From: G963663615 sp963663615
GTDB taxonomy: Bacteria > Bacteroidota > Ignavibacteria > Ignavibacteriales > Melioribacteraceae
Direction of reading: 5' to 3'
NCBI GenBank assembly: GCA_963663615.1
Contig: OY760517.1
Span: 1,116,001-1,180,000, forward strand
DNA: 64,000 bases
Shown piece by piece: positions 37,889 to 46,924 of this stretch. Under the pieces are notes generated by a model. That model saw only the letters and a program-made list of their open reading frames with translations. It did not search any database and was not told the DNA's origin. Each line of letters starts with the position of its first letter. Position 1 is the stretch's first letter. Position numbers and translations under genes: made by a program.

Positions 37889-38340
37889 TTACGTGGTGAC
37901 ATCAAATATAACAGGAATTGTTGAAATCATATAATCAAGTTTACCTTTGTATGGTTGCAACTTTTTAAGATCATCAACAACTATTGTTTCTTTTGCACGA
38001 AATGATTAAATGGATTTTTGAATATAATCTTTCAGAAGTTTACCTTGAGTGCTGTAATAATCTGCTTTTTTAATATAAACCGCATCAAATATATTGGAAC
38101 TTCGCATATTAAAGTTACTTTAAAACTGTTTATTTGTTTTTCGATATAACTATAAATATGAAAATAAATTGATAAATAATCAGTACCACTGGTTAACGGA
38201 GTAGTATCTTTAATATTATGATAGCGATTGCTCCGGTCGTAATATTTAATTACATTATTTTGTTGTGTGTTGCTGAAGAGATAAATAATGATAGAAGCGA
38301 ATAATACAAGTGTATTTCTTGTTTTGGTTGCTTAGTAATA
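37889..38340 (-). pseudogene. Decayed secreted-protein gene (remnant)
   Basis: On the minus strand one frame starting near 38330 begins with a signal-peptide-like stretch (NTLVLFASIIIYLFSN) but has no ATG. It overlaps a second frame (ATG at 38107) that reads NIFDAVYIKKADYYSTQGKLL, meets an in-frame TAA at 38006-38008 and continues as sensible sequence (LDYMISTIPVIFDVTT) to a stop at 37889-37891. The pattern of a lost start, a frameshift and a nonsense codon suggests a dead gene. The first part resembles LolA-like exported proteins; the last part superficially recalls alcohol dehydrogenases. Neither assignment is firm. Confidence 0.4.
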
Positions 38341-38356
38341 TATTCCTTAAAACCAG

Positions 38357-39241
38357 TTATTTCATAGGTTCAATATAATATCTTCTCGAAACTCCTTCAA
38401 TATCATGATGGTAATAAAAAGATTCTGGATCAGTTTTTTCAACAATATCAATTATTTTGGTTAACTCTTCTTTTGTAATAATGGTACGAATCATTCTCAG
38501 TGGTGAACCGCTTTTACCACCAATACCTTCTTGCTTGGTATAAGTTCTATGGCTTAATTCTGAAGTAATAGCATCCCCAATCTGATCACATTTTTTTGTA
38601 ATGATTACAACCATTGTAATTTTAAATTTATTATAAAGGTTGTTAAGTGTTTCGGCTGATATAAAAATGTAAATGCTGGTGTACATTAATGTATTGATTA
38701 TATATTCAAAGTTCGAAGTCTTTAGATATTCCATAATTAAGCCAAAACCGGTTGAAAATACTGCCGCAACAACTGCTATTTTACCAACTGGTTTTAGGTA
38801 TTTCATTGCAAAATAAGCTCCTGGAATATCCTCATCACCAGTCGATCCATTCTTTTGAAAAGCAATTGCCTTTGCAGTTCCTGCAAGAATACCTCCAAAA
38901 ATAACAAGAATTATTCTTTCATTATGAGGTTCCGGCTTTGCAAAACTAAATTCCGGTAATAGACTAAGAAAAATTATTACTGTGCCAACTACCATTATAG
39001 TTCTAAGAGTAAACGACTTACTTACAGAGAAATATGCAAAAATCATAAGTAAAGATTGAAAAACAATGTACAAAACTATAAACAGCCAATAGTCATCATA
39101 ATAGTAGGAAAGTGAGGCAGCGATTCCTTCAGTTCCGGTTAAAATAACTTTTGATGGGAGAATAAAGTATTTTAATGCAATAGCATATAAAATACCAGCA
39201 AATATAATAGTTATGTAATCAGTGGCTTTCTTCAATAGCAT
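38357..39241 (-). CDS. YitT-family membrane protein (DUF161 with C-terminal DUF2179)
   Basis: 294 residues from the ATG at 39241. An ATG 17 codons further upstream (39292) is possible, but the downstream one starts at the usual MLLKK family N-terminus, with AAAGGA upstream. Five to six membrane segments occupy residues 1-205, with the family motif NGSTGDEDIPGAY, followed by a cytoplasmic ligand-binding-like DUF2179 domain (about 210-290, KITMVVIITKKCDQIGDAI). YitT proteins are inner-membrane proteins of unknown transport function. It is divergent from the ADP-dependent kinase gene and lies next to a decayed gene. Confidence 0.88.
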   Translation of the reverse strand: MLLKKATDYITIIFAGILYAIALKYFILPSKVILTGTEGIAASLSYYYDDYWLFIVLYIVFQSLLMIFAYFSVSKSFTLRTIMVVGTVIIFLSLLPEFSFAKPEPHNERIILVIFGGILAGTAKAIAFQKNGSTGDEDIPGAYFAMKYLKPVGKIAVVAAVFSTGFGLIMEYLKTSNFEYIINTLMYTSIYIFISAETLNNLYNKFKITMVVIITKKCDQIGDAITSELSHRTYTKQEGIGGKSGSPLRMIRTIITKEELTKIIDIVEKTDPESFYYHHDIEGVSRRYYIEPMK

Positions 39242-39471
39242 ATTTAGCTCAACATCCTTTATATAATTTAGGATAGTATAAATGTAAAACAATGTTTTAT
39301 ATTAATAAATTTATTTTTATGAAGATTTTGTATTTATTGTAAACTTCAAGCTTGAAAGTTTTTGAAGTAATTAAAAATATTTGCATTCCAGCAAACCTTA
39401 TCACTTTTAATTTTTAACTTAATAAGTTATATTTATTCTCAGAGATTAACTTAAAAATAAGGCTTGCTTAT

Positions 39472-40905
39472 ATGAATAATGATGAATTAAAACAAATATG
39501 GAAAGAGCATTTTAGTTCTTCACCAGAACAGTTAAGAAAAATGAGTGAAGTTAACGGTCTTATTAGTGCGTTTAATGCAAATATTGATGCAGTAATTAAA
39601 GTATCGGGGAAACAGATTGAAAGAATCGTTAGCGATTTTGAACTGGATACAGCTCTTCTTTTGCAAGATGGCGAATCCAGCATTAAAACTATTGAAGACT
39701 CAATACGTGGTCTGGTAAAATGTTTTAAGGGTGGTATTGCCGAAGAGTGGCTTATTGAAGATAAGAAAGTTTTCGACTGGCTAAACGAAAACATTGGCTA
39801 CGACAAATTGCAGATGGGCGGACAGGGTGGCATAGTAGCTAACGTAATGGCTACTTGTGGCGTTAAAGATGTTTATGTACATACAGCTTCTTCTCCATCC
39901 GAGCAATCAAAGCTTTTTCAGAATTTACCTAACCTTAAAAATGTAAATCCTAAAGGTGAATTACAGAAAGCTTTCGATGTTGACCGCACCGAAGATGTGC
40001 CGCTAATTCACTGGATTATTGAGTTCGATAACAGCGATACATTAACTCTTGGTGGCGAAACCTTTACATGTCCAAAATCAAATCGCTTTATTGCTACTTA
40101 CGATCCGCTTAACTTTAAGCTTGCAATCGATGATGCGTTTGATGCAAAAATGAGCGATAAATCAACAAAATTTGATTATATTATTCTTTCAGGTTACCAG
40201 ATGCTAAAAGAAAACCTTGCAGATGGTGGTACTGGTATGGAAAGAGTTGAAATTTCTCTTGAAGCTGTAAACAAATGGAGAGTAAATAACCCTGATAGTA
40301 TGCTTCACTTCGAAATAGCTTCTACTCAGGATAAGGTAATTCGTAAATTTATGGTTGATAAACTGGCTCCAAAATCAGATAGTATTGGTTTTAACGAAAG
40401 AGAACTTATCGATATATTGGAAGTTATTGGTGAAAACGAACTTGCTGAAAAATGTGACAAGGAAACTACCAGCAGCAACCTTTTTGAAGGTATGGTTAAA
40501 ATTTTCAAATATGTTGATTGCCCACGTATGCAGCTTCACATGTTTGGTTTATATGTAACATTGCAGAAAAAAGGATTCCGTGTTACTCCTTTACAGAATA
40601 GAAAAGGAATGCAGTTGGCGGCAAATATAGCTGCTACAAAAGCCGGTACCGGTGCAATCGATTCGCACGATGTACTATTATGGTCTTTAGGTAGGGAAGT
40701 ATCGGATGTTGGACTTAAAGAGCTTTCATTACTTTCCGAAAAAGTTACAGAATTATTTGGTGCAAATGAGCTAATCAAAACTGGTATTTACGAAAACAAT
40801 GAAGTTGAAGTAATTGCCGTTCCAACAATTATAATTGAAAAACCAATCACTCTTGTGGGTATGGGTGATACTATTTCATCTTGCTCGTTAGTTGGTGCTC
40901 AATAA
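39472..40905 (+). CDS. ADP-dependent glucokinase/phosphofructokinase family sugar kinase
   Basis: 477 residues of the ribokinase-fold ADP-PFK/GK family, which uses ADP instead of ATP to phosphorylate glucose or fructose-6-phosphate. Key motifs: NANIDAV near the start, GGQGGIVANVMA (substrate loop, about 122-133), the NERE-like motif in GFNERELIDIL (about 305-315), and the anion-hole catalytic motif VGMGDTIS with catalytic Asp near residue 467. The family is classical in Thermococcales and methanogens, is also known in animals, and is sparsely found in bacteria. Substrate choice cannot be read reliably. It is monocistronic and followed by a structured intergenic region. A GTTAAC/TTTAAC-rich AT promoter region precedes it. 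Confidence 0.88.
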   Translation: MNNDELKQIWKEHFSSSPEQLRKMSEVNGLISAFNANIDAVIKVSGKQIERIVSDFELDTALLLQDGESSIKTIEDSIRGLVKCFKGGIAEEWLIEDKKVFDWLNENIGYDKLQMGGQGGIVANVMATCGVKDVYVHTASSPSEQSKLFQNLPNLKNVNPKGELQKAFDVDRTEDVPLIHWIIEFDNSDTLTLGGETFTCPKSNRFIATYDPLNFKLAIDDAFDAKMSDKSTKFDYIILSGYQMLKENLADGGTGMERVEISLEAVNKWRVNNPDSMLHFEIASTQDKVIRKFMVDKLAPKSDSIGFNERELIDILEVIGENELAEKCDKETTSSNLFEGMVKIFKYVDCPRMQLHMFGLYVTLQKKGFRVTPLQNRKGMQLAANIAATKAGTGAIDSHDVLLWSLGREVSDVGLKELSLLSEKVTELFGANELIKTGIYENNEVEVIAVPTIIIEKPITLVGMGDTISSCSLVGAQ

Positions 40906-40923
40906 AATTATTAACATTCATGT

Positions 40924-41157
40924 TGATACCTTATTTAGTTCTATTCTAATATAACTATTCTTTCGTAAGGTATCACTTGATACAAACTATAAATAGAAGG
41001 TCCCTTAGTTTAGCCTGTGTCGCAATGCGGTATCAAAGGACCACCTCCCTCCAAATTGTATTTGGAGTACTACTCCTTATAAAGGGGGAGAGTTAAATAG
41101 TGGTTACAATATATATTTTTGAAAGGGCGATTCTAAATGGGTCGCCCTGGTTTATTT
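40924..41157 (+). ncRNA. Candidate structured RNA (unassigned)
   Basis: Four stems can be drawn in order. (i) TGATACCTTA (40924-40933) with TAAGGTATCA (40966-40975). (ii) GGTCC (40999-41003) with GGACC (41038-41042). (iii) A nested arm: ACCAC (41040-41044) with GTGGT (41100-41104), CTCCC (41045-41049) with GGGAG (41086-41090), and an inner hairpin CTCCAAAT/ATTTGGAG (41049-41067), with one base shared at 41049. (iv) A terminator-like AGGGCGA (41124-41130) with TCGCCCT (41142-41148), followed by GGTTTATTTT. Stems ii and iii share bases and exclude each other, as in switching RNAs. No open reading frame covers the region. No known family (6S, RNase P, tmRNA, SRP) was recognised. It could also be a 3' UTR of the kinase gene. 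Confidence 0.4.
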
Positions 41158-41368
41158 TAAACCTCATACTATGTGGCAGATGATAGCTTTTTGTATTGAT
41201 GATCATACTTTGGTGCATTAATTCTTCTTTAAAAGGTATGGTGCTGTTGACGTCTTTCGTATATTCTTTTATATTATAATCAGCTTTGGAAAAAAGAGAG
41301 GTTAGGTTGCATACAGCTAATTAGGGTATTTGCTGTCTGATATTCAATCATAAAACAAGGAGCATTTC

Positions 41369-42037
41369 ATGCTGGATGATATAGTTGAAAACAAGAATAA
41401 AAATGATTGGAATAAATTAGCTAAACCGGAACTACCGGAAATAGTTAGACCTGCCAACTATACTCCACCCGAGTGGTTGATAACCGGTAAAGATTTTCCT
41501 ATTGTTGGTAGGGGATTTTCAACCGGGGAGTTTATTGAGTATGTAAAATGGGTTCAGGTAAACGAAGAATATTCATGGAAGCCTGGCGGAATTACAATGC
41601 ATCATACCGGAGTACCTACACTTGCTCAAAGACCAAATGGTTACAAAGAATCAAACATGAGGGATTACAGAAGTTTCTATATGAACACAAGAAAATTTAC
41701 ACATGGACCTCATATATTTACTGATGATCATAAAATATGGGTCTTAAATCCTCTTTCAATCCGTGGTACACATGCCACATCATATAATTATACACGATAT
41801 GGAATTGAGATGCTTGGTAATTATGATACGTTAGAAGATTATAATAGTGATAGAGGGTACAAATCTTTATATATTGGCAAATTTGCGGCAGCTGTTTTAA
41901 TGAAATATGCGGGAATAAGTACCGGAAAACTTAATTTTCACCGTCATGATCCAGAGACTAGCAAAACATGTCCGGGTAAGAATATTGATTTTCATGAGTT
42001 TGAAGGTGAGGTTCTGGACATTTACAAAAAGATATAA
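41369..42037 (+). CDS. N-acetylmuramoyl-L-alanine amidase-type (Amidase_2/PGRP) protein without signal peptide
   Basis: 222 residues. The catalytic fold of type-2 amidases, which cut the bond between MurNAc and the stem peptide of peptidoglycan. Likely zinc ligands are His78 or His79 (ITMHHTG), His191 or His193 (FHRHDPETSKTCPG) and Cys201, and the substrate strand YGIEMLGNYD is present. The N-terminus (MLDDIVENKNKNDW) is charged and shows no export signal, so the enzyme is cytoplasmic unless released by lysis, as with phage endolysins, or exported another way. A good ribosome binding site (AAGGAG) precedes the ATG. No other phage gene is nearby. Confidence 0.88.
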   Translation: MLDDIVENKNKNDWNKLAKPELPEIVRPANYTPPEWLITGKDFPIVGRGFSTGEFIEYVKWVQVNEEYSWKPGGITMHHTGVPTLAQRPNGYKESNMRDYRSFYMNTRKFTHGPHIFTDDHKIWVLNPLSIRGTHATSYNYTRYGIEMLGNYDTLEDYNSDRGYKSLYIGKFAAAVLMKYAGISTGKLNFHRHDPETSKTCPGKNIDFHEFEGEVLDIYKKI

Positions 42038-42055
42038 GTAATAGAAATAAATTAA

Positions 42056-42079
42056 AGCCCGACACTTATACATCGGGCT
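42056..42079. terminator. Bidirectional terminator between amidase and efflux operon
   Basis: AGCCCGA (42056-42062) pairs with TCGGGCT (42073-42079) between two convergent genes. A/T-rich flanks on both sides allow action in both directions. Confidence 0.75.
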
Positions 42080-42087
42080 AGAATTAA

Positions 42088-43257
42088 TTAAGATATATTC
42101 GTTTGTAACTTTTTCATTCTACCTGAAACTCTAAATGCTGCCAAAATGTAAAAAACTACTCCCATAACAAGTAAATGTAATATTGGAGTGGTAACATCAG
42201 CCAGACCAGCACCAGCCTGTGTAATTCTTACAACAGCATCCAGCATGGGAGTTGACGGGAATAACTGGGATAATACCACTATAAATTTGGGCATGGCAAA
42301 TTGCGGATAGCTAAAACCTGACATCAATAAAAAAGGGTAGGATGTAAATGCTATAAACTGAATAGCTGATACTCGTTTCCTCAGAAATGTTCCAACCAGA
42401 AAGCCAAGATTAATTAGTGCAAATATTGAGGCTAAACCTACAATTAATAGGGCCACAAAACTACCCCTTACAATTAGGTTAAATACACCAAAATTTACCG
42501 ACATAAAGAAGATGAAATAAAACAGGTATATGATAAAATAAAATGTTCCTTTTCCGGTTAATACCTTAAACGGACTGTTACCAGTTTTAAATGATAGTTC
42601 ACCCCAGGTATTAAGTTCATTTTCTTTTGCTCCTGAAGCAGCAACTGCAATAAGTAACAGTTGGTGAAGCACTAGAATTATTAGTCCTGGCAAAATAAAA
42701 TCACCGTATGACTCGGAAGTATTAAACATTGGTCTTAAGTCGAGAGCAACCGGCTCAAAAGCATTCATAGCCTGATCTTTACTCAATCCGGTAGATTCAA
42801 GGTACTTTATTCTTATACCGGCATTTATCGTTCCAACTACCTTGTTCAGGGTAAGATAAATATCGTTTGAGGCGAGGAATCGTACGTTATTGAGATAAAG
42901 TTTTATCGTAGCACCCTTGCTTTCTTTTAAATTGTTCTCAAAGTTGTTGGGTATATAAACAATAGCCTTGGTTTCATCCATAACAAAGTTGTTGTATGCC
43001 TTATTGATATCGTGTTCAACCTTGTTAACATCTACCATTTGTGTTGCATCAAGGTAGCTTGCAAGTTTACGCGAGGTTTGCGACATATCATTATCAACAA
43101 TGGTAACATCAAGATTCTGTTCAATTTTATTAATGTAGGTTGTACCATAGTAAAAAGAATATATTAACGGTGCAATGATAACAAGTATAAACAAACCTTT
43201 GTCGTTGGCAATACTTTTAACTTCGCGAATAAAAAGATTATATATTGTTTTAAACAT
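42088..43257 (-). CDS. ABC-2-type efflux permease (second of pair)
   Basis: 389 residues: an N-terminal membrane span (about 22-40), an extracytoplasmic domain of about 150 residues, then five membrane segments from about residue 190. This is the ABC2_membrane_3 (YhhJ/YbhR-like) layout. It overlaps the preceding permease gene by 8 bp and shares its organisation, so the two likely form a heterodimer. In E. coli relatives (ybhFSR, yhhJ/rbbA) an ATPase is encoded beside them; none is present here. Confidence 0.88.
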   Translation of the reverse strand: MFKTIYNLFIREVKSIANDKGLFILVIIAPLIYSFYYGTTYINKIEQNLDVTIVDNDMSQTSRKLASYLDATQMVDVNKVEHDINKAYNNFVMDETKAIVYIPNNFENNLKESKGATIKLYLNNVRFLASNDIYLTLNKVVGTINAGIRIKYLESTGLSKDQAMNAFEPVALDLRPMFNTSESYGDFILPGLIILVLHQLLLIAVAASGAKENELNTWGELSFKTGNSPFKVLTGKGTFYFIIYLFYFIFFMSVNFGVFNLIVRGSFVALLIVGLASIFALINLGFLVGTFLRKRVSAIQFIAFTSYPFLLMSGFSYPQFAMPKFIVVLSQLFPSTPMLDAVVRITQAGAGLADVTTPILHLLVMGVVFYILAAFRVSGRMKKLQTNIS

Positions 43258-44440
43258 TAATACCCCCTTCCTTGTTTTGAGAGGCAGTTTCCGACATTTT
43301 GCGTTTCAGCAAGAACGGAAGTACCAATAGTGATACAACAATAAATGCCATAAGATGAAGCATCTCACCAGTAACAAATCCGAAAGGAGTGCCAATCTGG
43401 TGTAATTTAAGCATCCCTTCGAGTGCAGGAGTAAGAGGCATAAGTGCTGCAATAACTTTATGTAAAAGGGGCATGCTCCATATAGGAAAAGTTAAACCAC
43501 TAAAGACAAATGCTGGTGTATTAATAAAAATTACTGTCTGTGTTGCATTCATTTCGTCTTTTGAAAGAAGTGAAATAACAAGTCCCGGTAAAAACGAGGC
43601 AATTGAAAATACTAATAGCAATACAAACAGGTTGAAATTACCAGCTCTTACTGGAACGTCAAACATTGGGAAAAGGATACCGATTAGTATAAAGACTGTT
43701 GTCATTTGCAGGAGGAAATGAGGTATAGCTTTTCCAAAGAAAATTGGGGCAAGTTTTCCATTTGCCAATTTTTTAAGCTCTTCCTTTCCGCCATTTGAAA
43801 AATCAGTTACAAATATCATTGCACCTGCTACCATAAAACACATTTGTATAAAGAATGCGGCAACCCCAGGTATCAGAAAGTTTAGATAGTTATAATTAGG
43901 GTTATACAAAGGCATGGCATTAACGGTTATTGCATTTGCAATATTGAAAGCATTATCTTTCATTTTGCCAGCCGATTGCAGCTTTTTGAGGAATGCACCG
44001 GTAGAAATTGTTTGTACAGCACTGGCAGCAGCTTTGGTAATATTGTTACCAATAACCAGATTGGAGGTGTTTTTGTAAACAGTAACCTTGGGCGAATTAT
44101 TACTTTTTATATCCTTTTCAAAATTTTTGGGGATATAAACTGCTGCGTAATATTTACCTTTTTGCATTCCTTTTTTTATATCTTCAATAGAGCTTGCATT
44201 ATCAACAATTTTTACTGCTGAAGTAGCATCAAAGTACTGAACTACTTTTCTCGAAAGCTGGGTGTTATCCATATCGCAAACGGCGGTAGGAATTTCATTT
44301 AGTACACCATTAACGTAAATAAATGCCAGAGAAAAATAAAGTAGTACCGGAACAGCTACCGCAAGTAAAAAGAACAAACGTCTGTTTTTGATGATATGCA
44401 GTTCTCTCTTCGCTATTTTATAAAAGGCTGAGTTTTTCAT
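43250..44440 (-). CDS. ABC-2-type efflux permease (first of pair)
   Basis: 396 residues with the same topology as its partner: a span at about 22-42, a periplasmic domain (AVCDMDNTQLSRKVVQYFDA, YAAVYIPKNFEKDI), and five C-terminal spans. It follows the HlyD-type gene by 1 bp. Together with HlyD and TolC proteins it would form a tripartite pump moving a drug, dye or lipid across both membranes. The substrate is not readable from sequence. Confidence 0.88.
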   Translation of the reverse strand: MKNSAFYKIAKRELHIIKNRRLFFLLAVAVPVLLYFSLAFIYVNGVLNEIPTAVCDMDNTQLSRKVVQYFDATSAVKIVDNASSIEDIKKGMQKGKYYAAVYIPKNFEKDIKSNNSPKVTVYKNTSNLVIGNNITKAAASAVQTISTGAFLKKLQSAGKMKDNAFNIANAITVNAMPLYNPNYNYLNFLIPGVAAFFIQMCFMVAGAMIFVTDFSNGGKEELKKLANGKLAPIFFGKAIPHFLLQMTTVFILIGILFPMFDVPVRAGNFNLFVLLLVFSIASFLPGLVISLLSKDEMNATQTVIFINTPAFVFSGLTFPIWSMPLLHKVIAALMPLTPALEGMLKLHQIGTPFGFVTGEMLHLMAFIVVSLLVLPFLLKRKMSETASQNKEGGINV

Positions 44441-44441
44441 A

Positions 44442-45419
44442 TTACATCTTTACGTTTACTGTCATTCCGGGTCTTAAACCATCAATTTGTTTAGCCGATT
44501 GCAGGTGTACTTCAAAAGTTTTAAGATCAAAATCACCTTTCTGGTCGGTTGGTTTCCAAGTAGCAAAATCAGCGAGTGGGGCAATGTAGGAAACCTTGAA
44601 TTCAGCATCGTTAATACCAAGAGCAGGGATGTTAGCTTTAACAACGCTTCCCATTTTCATATTTTTAAGATAATCTTCACGCAAATTAAGATTTACATAA
44701 GCATCTTCGGGTACCATAATTGTGAACAGGGCATAACCTGCTGCAACCACTTCTCCCGGATCGCATACCTGTGAAGAAAGCTCACCGGAAACAGGAGCCT
44801 TTATAGTTAGTTCATCATAGTATGCTTGTGCTTCGTTGTAACCATTTGAAGCTTGTTGATAAAGAGCAAGAGCGGCTTCTTTTTCTTCATCACGTGTACC
44901 TTTCATTACCATATTATATTTAGCTTTGGCAGCTTCCATTTGTGCTTTTGCGGCATTGTATTTAAACTCAACTTCATCACGCTTCTGACCTGAAACAACG
45001 CTATCAGTATAAAGTTTATCAATTCTTTTCCAGGTTTTTTCAGCGTATTCAAACTGATGTTTAGCCTGTTCGTAAAGATTTTTTACTGCTTCTTTCTGTT
45101 CATCGCGTGCACCTTTGTTAGCCATTGCCAATTTTGCAGCAGCAGCCTTTTTAAGAGCTTCGGCTTGTTTCAGTTTTGCATCAAGCTCCTTACTTTCAAG
45201 GGTAGCGATTATATCACCTTTTTTTACAGTTTCACCCTTTTTTAGTAAAACATTATCAACGCGACCGGGTATTTTGGAAGCAACATCAATTTCAGTTGTT
45301 TCAACAATACCTGTAATAACGGTATCACTTTCCTGAAAGCTACTGAAAGCAAGATAAACGATTGCAGTAATAGCAATTAGAAGTGGAAATCCGAAGACAA
45401 ATTTTTCATTAAATTTCAT
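44442..45419 (-). CDS. HlyD-type periplasmic adaptor (membrane fusion protein)
   Basis: 325 residues. An N-terminal membrane anchor (about 9-26), a barrel-sandwich/lipoyl half-motif (KKGETVKKGDIIATLESKEL), a long coiled coil that contains an internal repeat (two KGxRDExKEA segments about 60 residues apart), the second lipoyl half (IKAPVSGELSSQVCDPGEVV) and a C-terminal beta barrel. It bridges the inner-membrane permeases and the TolC-like channel encoded directly upstream (12-bp gap). Confidence 0.93.
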   Translation of the reverse strand: MKFNEKFVFGFPLLIAITAIVYLAFSSFQESDTVITGIVETTEIDVASKIPGRVDNVLLKKGETVKKGDIIATLESKELDAKLKQAEALKKAAAAKLAMANKGARDEQKEAVKNLYEQAKHQFEYAEKTWKRIDKLYTDSVVSGQKRDEVEFKYNAAKAQMEAAKAKYNMVMKGTRDEEKEAALALYQQASNGYNEAQAYYDELTIKAPVSGELSSQVCDPGEVVAAGYALFTIMVPEDAYVNLNLREDYLKNMKMGSVVKANIPALGINDAEFKVSYIAPLADFATWKPTDQKGDFDLKTFEVHLQSAKQIDGLRPGMTVNVKM

Positions 45420-45431
45420 TTTATTAACCTG

Positions 45432-46883
45432 TTATTTATTCCAAATTTTTAATAATTCATCCGGTTTACCTGCCGCAAGATATAGCTGGTTTAATGAGCG
45501 GTAAAATTCGTAAGCCGATTTAATTTGTTCTATCTGCGATACTTCCAAAGTAAGGCGTGCATCTATTACATCAAGGGATGTACCCATACCCGAATTGAAT
45601 CTTTTTTGGTTAAGCCTGTAACTTTCGGTAGCCAGATTAAGGGTTGGAGTAAGTTTTTCATATCTGTTTTTTGAATTTTCAACATCCCTGAAAAGTTTAT
45701 TTATTAGCAGACTAATTTTCTTTTTTGTATCCTGCTCAATGTATTTAACTTCGTCTTCAAGTTTTTTGGCAGATTGAAGTCCAAGATAATCTTTAAGTCC
45801 GTTAAAGATATTCAATTGTGCCTGTACACCCACAGCCCATCTTGGTTCAAGAGCTGAAAGATACTCGGGGTACATTTCGTATTTGCCAAATGCAGCTATG
45901 CTTGGCAGCATTTTGGAAAGTGCAACATTATATTTTTGGGCAGCAGCATATTTTTTGTTATGTAAAAGCTGGAATATTGGTTGATATTTATTTGTCAGCT
46001 CAACATAGTAATCAAGGTTTTCGATATTTACCGGTTGGGTAAGGGTATCAGATATAACTTGTTTTTCTTCCAAATTAGTCCCCATAGCCGAGTTAAGAGC
46101 CATAACAGCAAGCGAGAGGTTATTTTTATCATCATCAAGTTTACGTTTGGCTTCGGCAACCGCAACTTCAGCACGCATATAATCATATTTTGCAATTACA
46201 TCCTCATTAAGTAACTGCTGAGCCTGCTTTTTATGCTCTAACATAGTTTGGTAAACATTCTCCCTAACCTTAACAACTTTCTTTAGAAGTATAACAGTAA
46301 GGTAGTTGTTAACTGTTTCGGAAATAACTTCGTTGCGAGTTTGGGTTAACTGAGTGTTGGCAGATTCTTCTTCTGATCGTGCATATTTTTTAGCAGCCCA
46401 GAGTTTTCCCCCCATAAAAATAGGTAATACACCCTGAATAGTGGCTGTTTTATAGTCCTGTTCCTTAAGAGTTGAATTAAATGCCGGGAGAGCAGCATCC
46501 AACTGACCAGCAATTTGTCCCTGTAATGCCAATAATTGTGCATCAGGAATTGGAGCACCGGTCATAACAACATTTTGCAAATTAGCCAAATCGGCTTTAG
46601 TACCAGTATGTAGTGCAATCATTGCATCACGTATTGGCGATAAACTAATTTGAAGAGGATCATTAAGGTGAGTGAATTTCCCCGTAATATCAATTTTGGG
46701 AAGGAAATTACCCCATGCAGCGAGGTTTTCATATTCACGCTGTTCCAGAACCGCATTTTGTCTTTTAATTTGCTCGTTATTTTCCATAGCAGAATTAACT
46801 GCATCCAGCAAGGTAATGCCTTGGGCAAATACCGTATTAGCGAGCAAAAGAAATATTAGCAGATAATTTGTTTTTTTTAGCAT
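45432..46883 (-). CDS. TolC-family outer-membrane efflux channel
   Basis: 483 residues with signal peptide (YLLIFLLLANTVFAQ) and two TolC-type repeats of long helices with characteristic motifs (NYLTVILLKKVVKVRENVY in the first half; YRLNQKRFNSGMGTSLDVIDA in the second). It provides the outer-membrane duct of the tripartite pump. It is first among the structural genes, after tetR, and its start lies 18 bp downstream of a TetR-like operator (46901-46916). Confidence 0.93.
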   Translation of the reverse strand: MLKKTNYLLIFLLLANTVFAQGITLLDAVNSAMENNEQIKRQNAVLEQREYENLAAWGNFLPKIDITGKFTHLNDPLQISLSPIRDAMIALHTGTKADLANLQNVVMTGAPIPDAQLLALQGQIAGQLDAALPAFNSTLKEQDYKTATIQGVLPIFMGGKLWAAKKYARSEEESANTQLTQTRNEVISETVNNYLTVILLKKVVKVRENVYQTMLEHKKQAQQLLNEDVIAKYDYMRAEVAVAEAKRKLDDDKNNLSLAVMALNSAMGTNLEEKQVISDTLTQPVNIENLDYYVELTNKYQPIFQLLHNKKYAAAQKYNVALSKMLPSIAAFGKYEMYPEYLSALEPRWAVGVQAQLNIFNGLKDYLGLQSAKKLEDEVKYIEQDTKKKISLLINKLFRDVENSKNRYEKLTPTLNLATESYRLNQKRFNSGMGTSLDVIDARLTLEVSQIEQIKSAYEFYRSLNQLYLAAGKPDELLKIWNK

Positions 46884-46900
46884 AATTTATCCATTAGATA

Positions 46901-46916
46901 TTGAATCAACATTCAA
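46901..46916. promoter_or_regulatory. TetR-type operator in front of the tolC-like gene
   Basis: TTGAAT-CAAC-ATTCAA is a 6+4+6 inverted repeat followed by AAAATAAT. The same core TGAAT-N4-ATTCA followed by AAAAATAAT occurs upstream of the tetR-like gene (47526-47539). Two matching palindromes at the two expected control points in one operon make these the likely binding sites. Confidence 0.65.
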
Positions 46917-46924
46917 AAATAATT

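Noticed and set aside
41041..41157. 6S RNA, RNase P RNA or tmRNA
   Set aside because: The stem order and sequence do not show the conserved cores of these RNAs as far as I can judge by eye.
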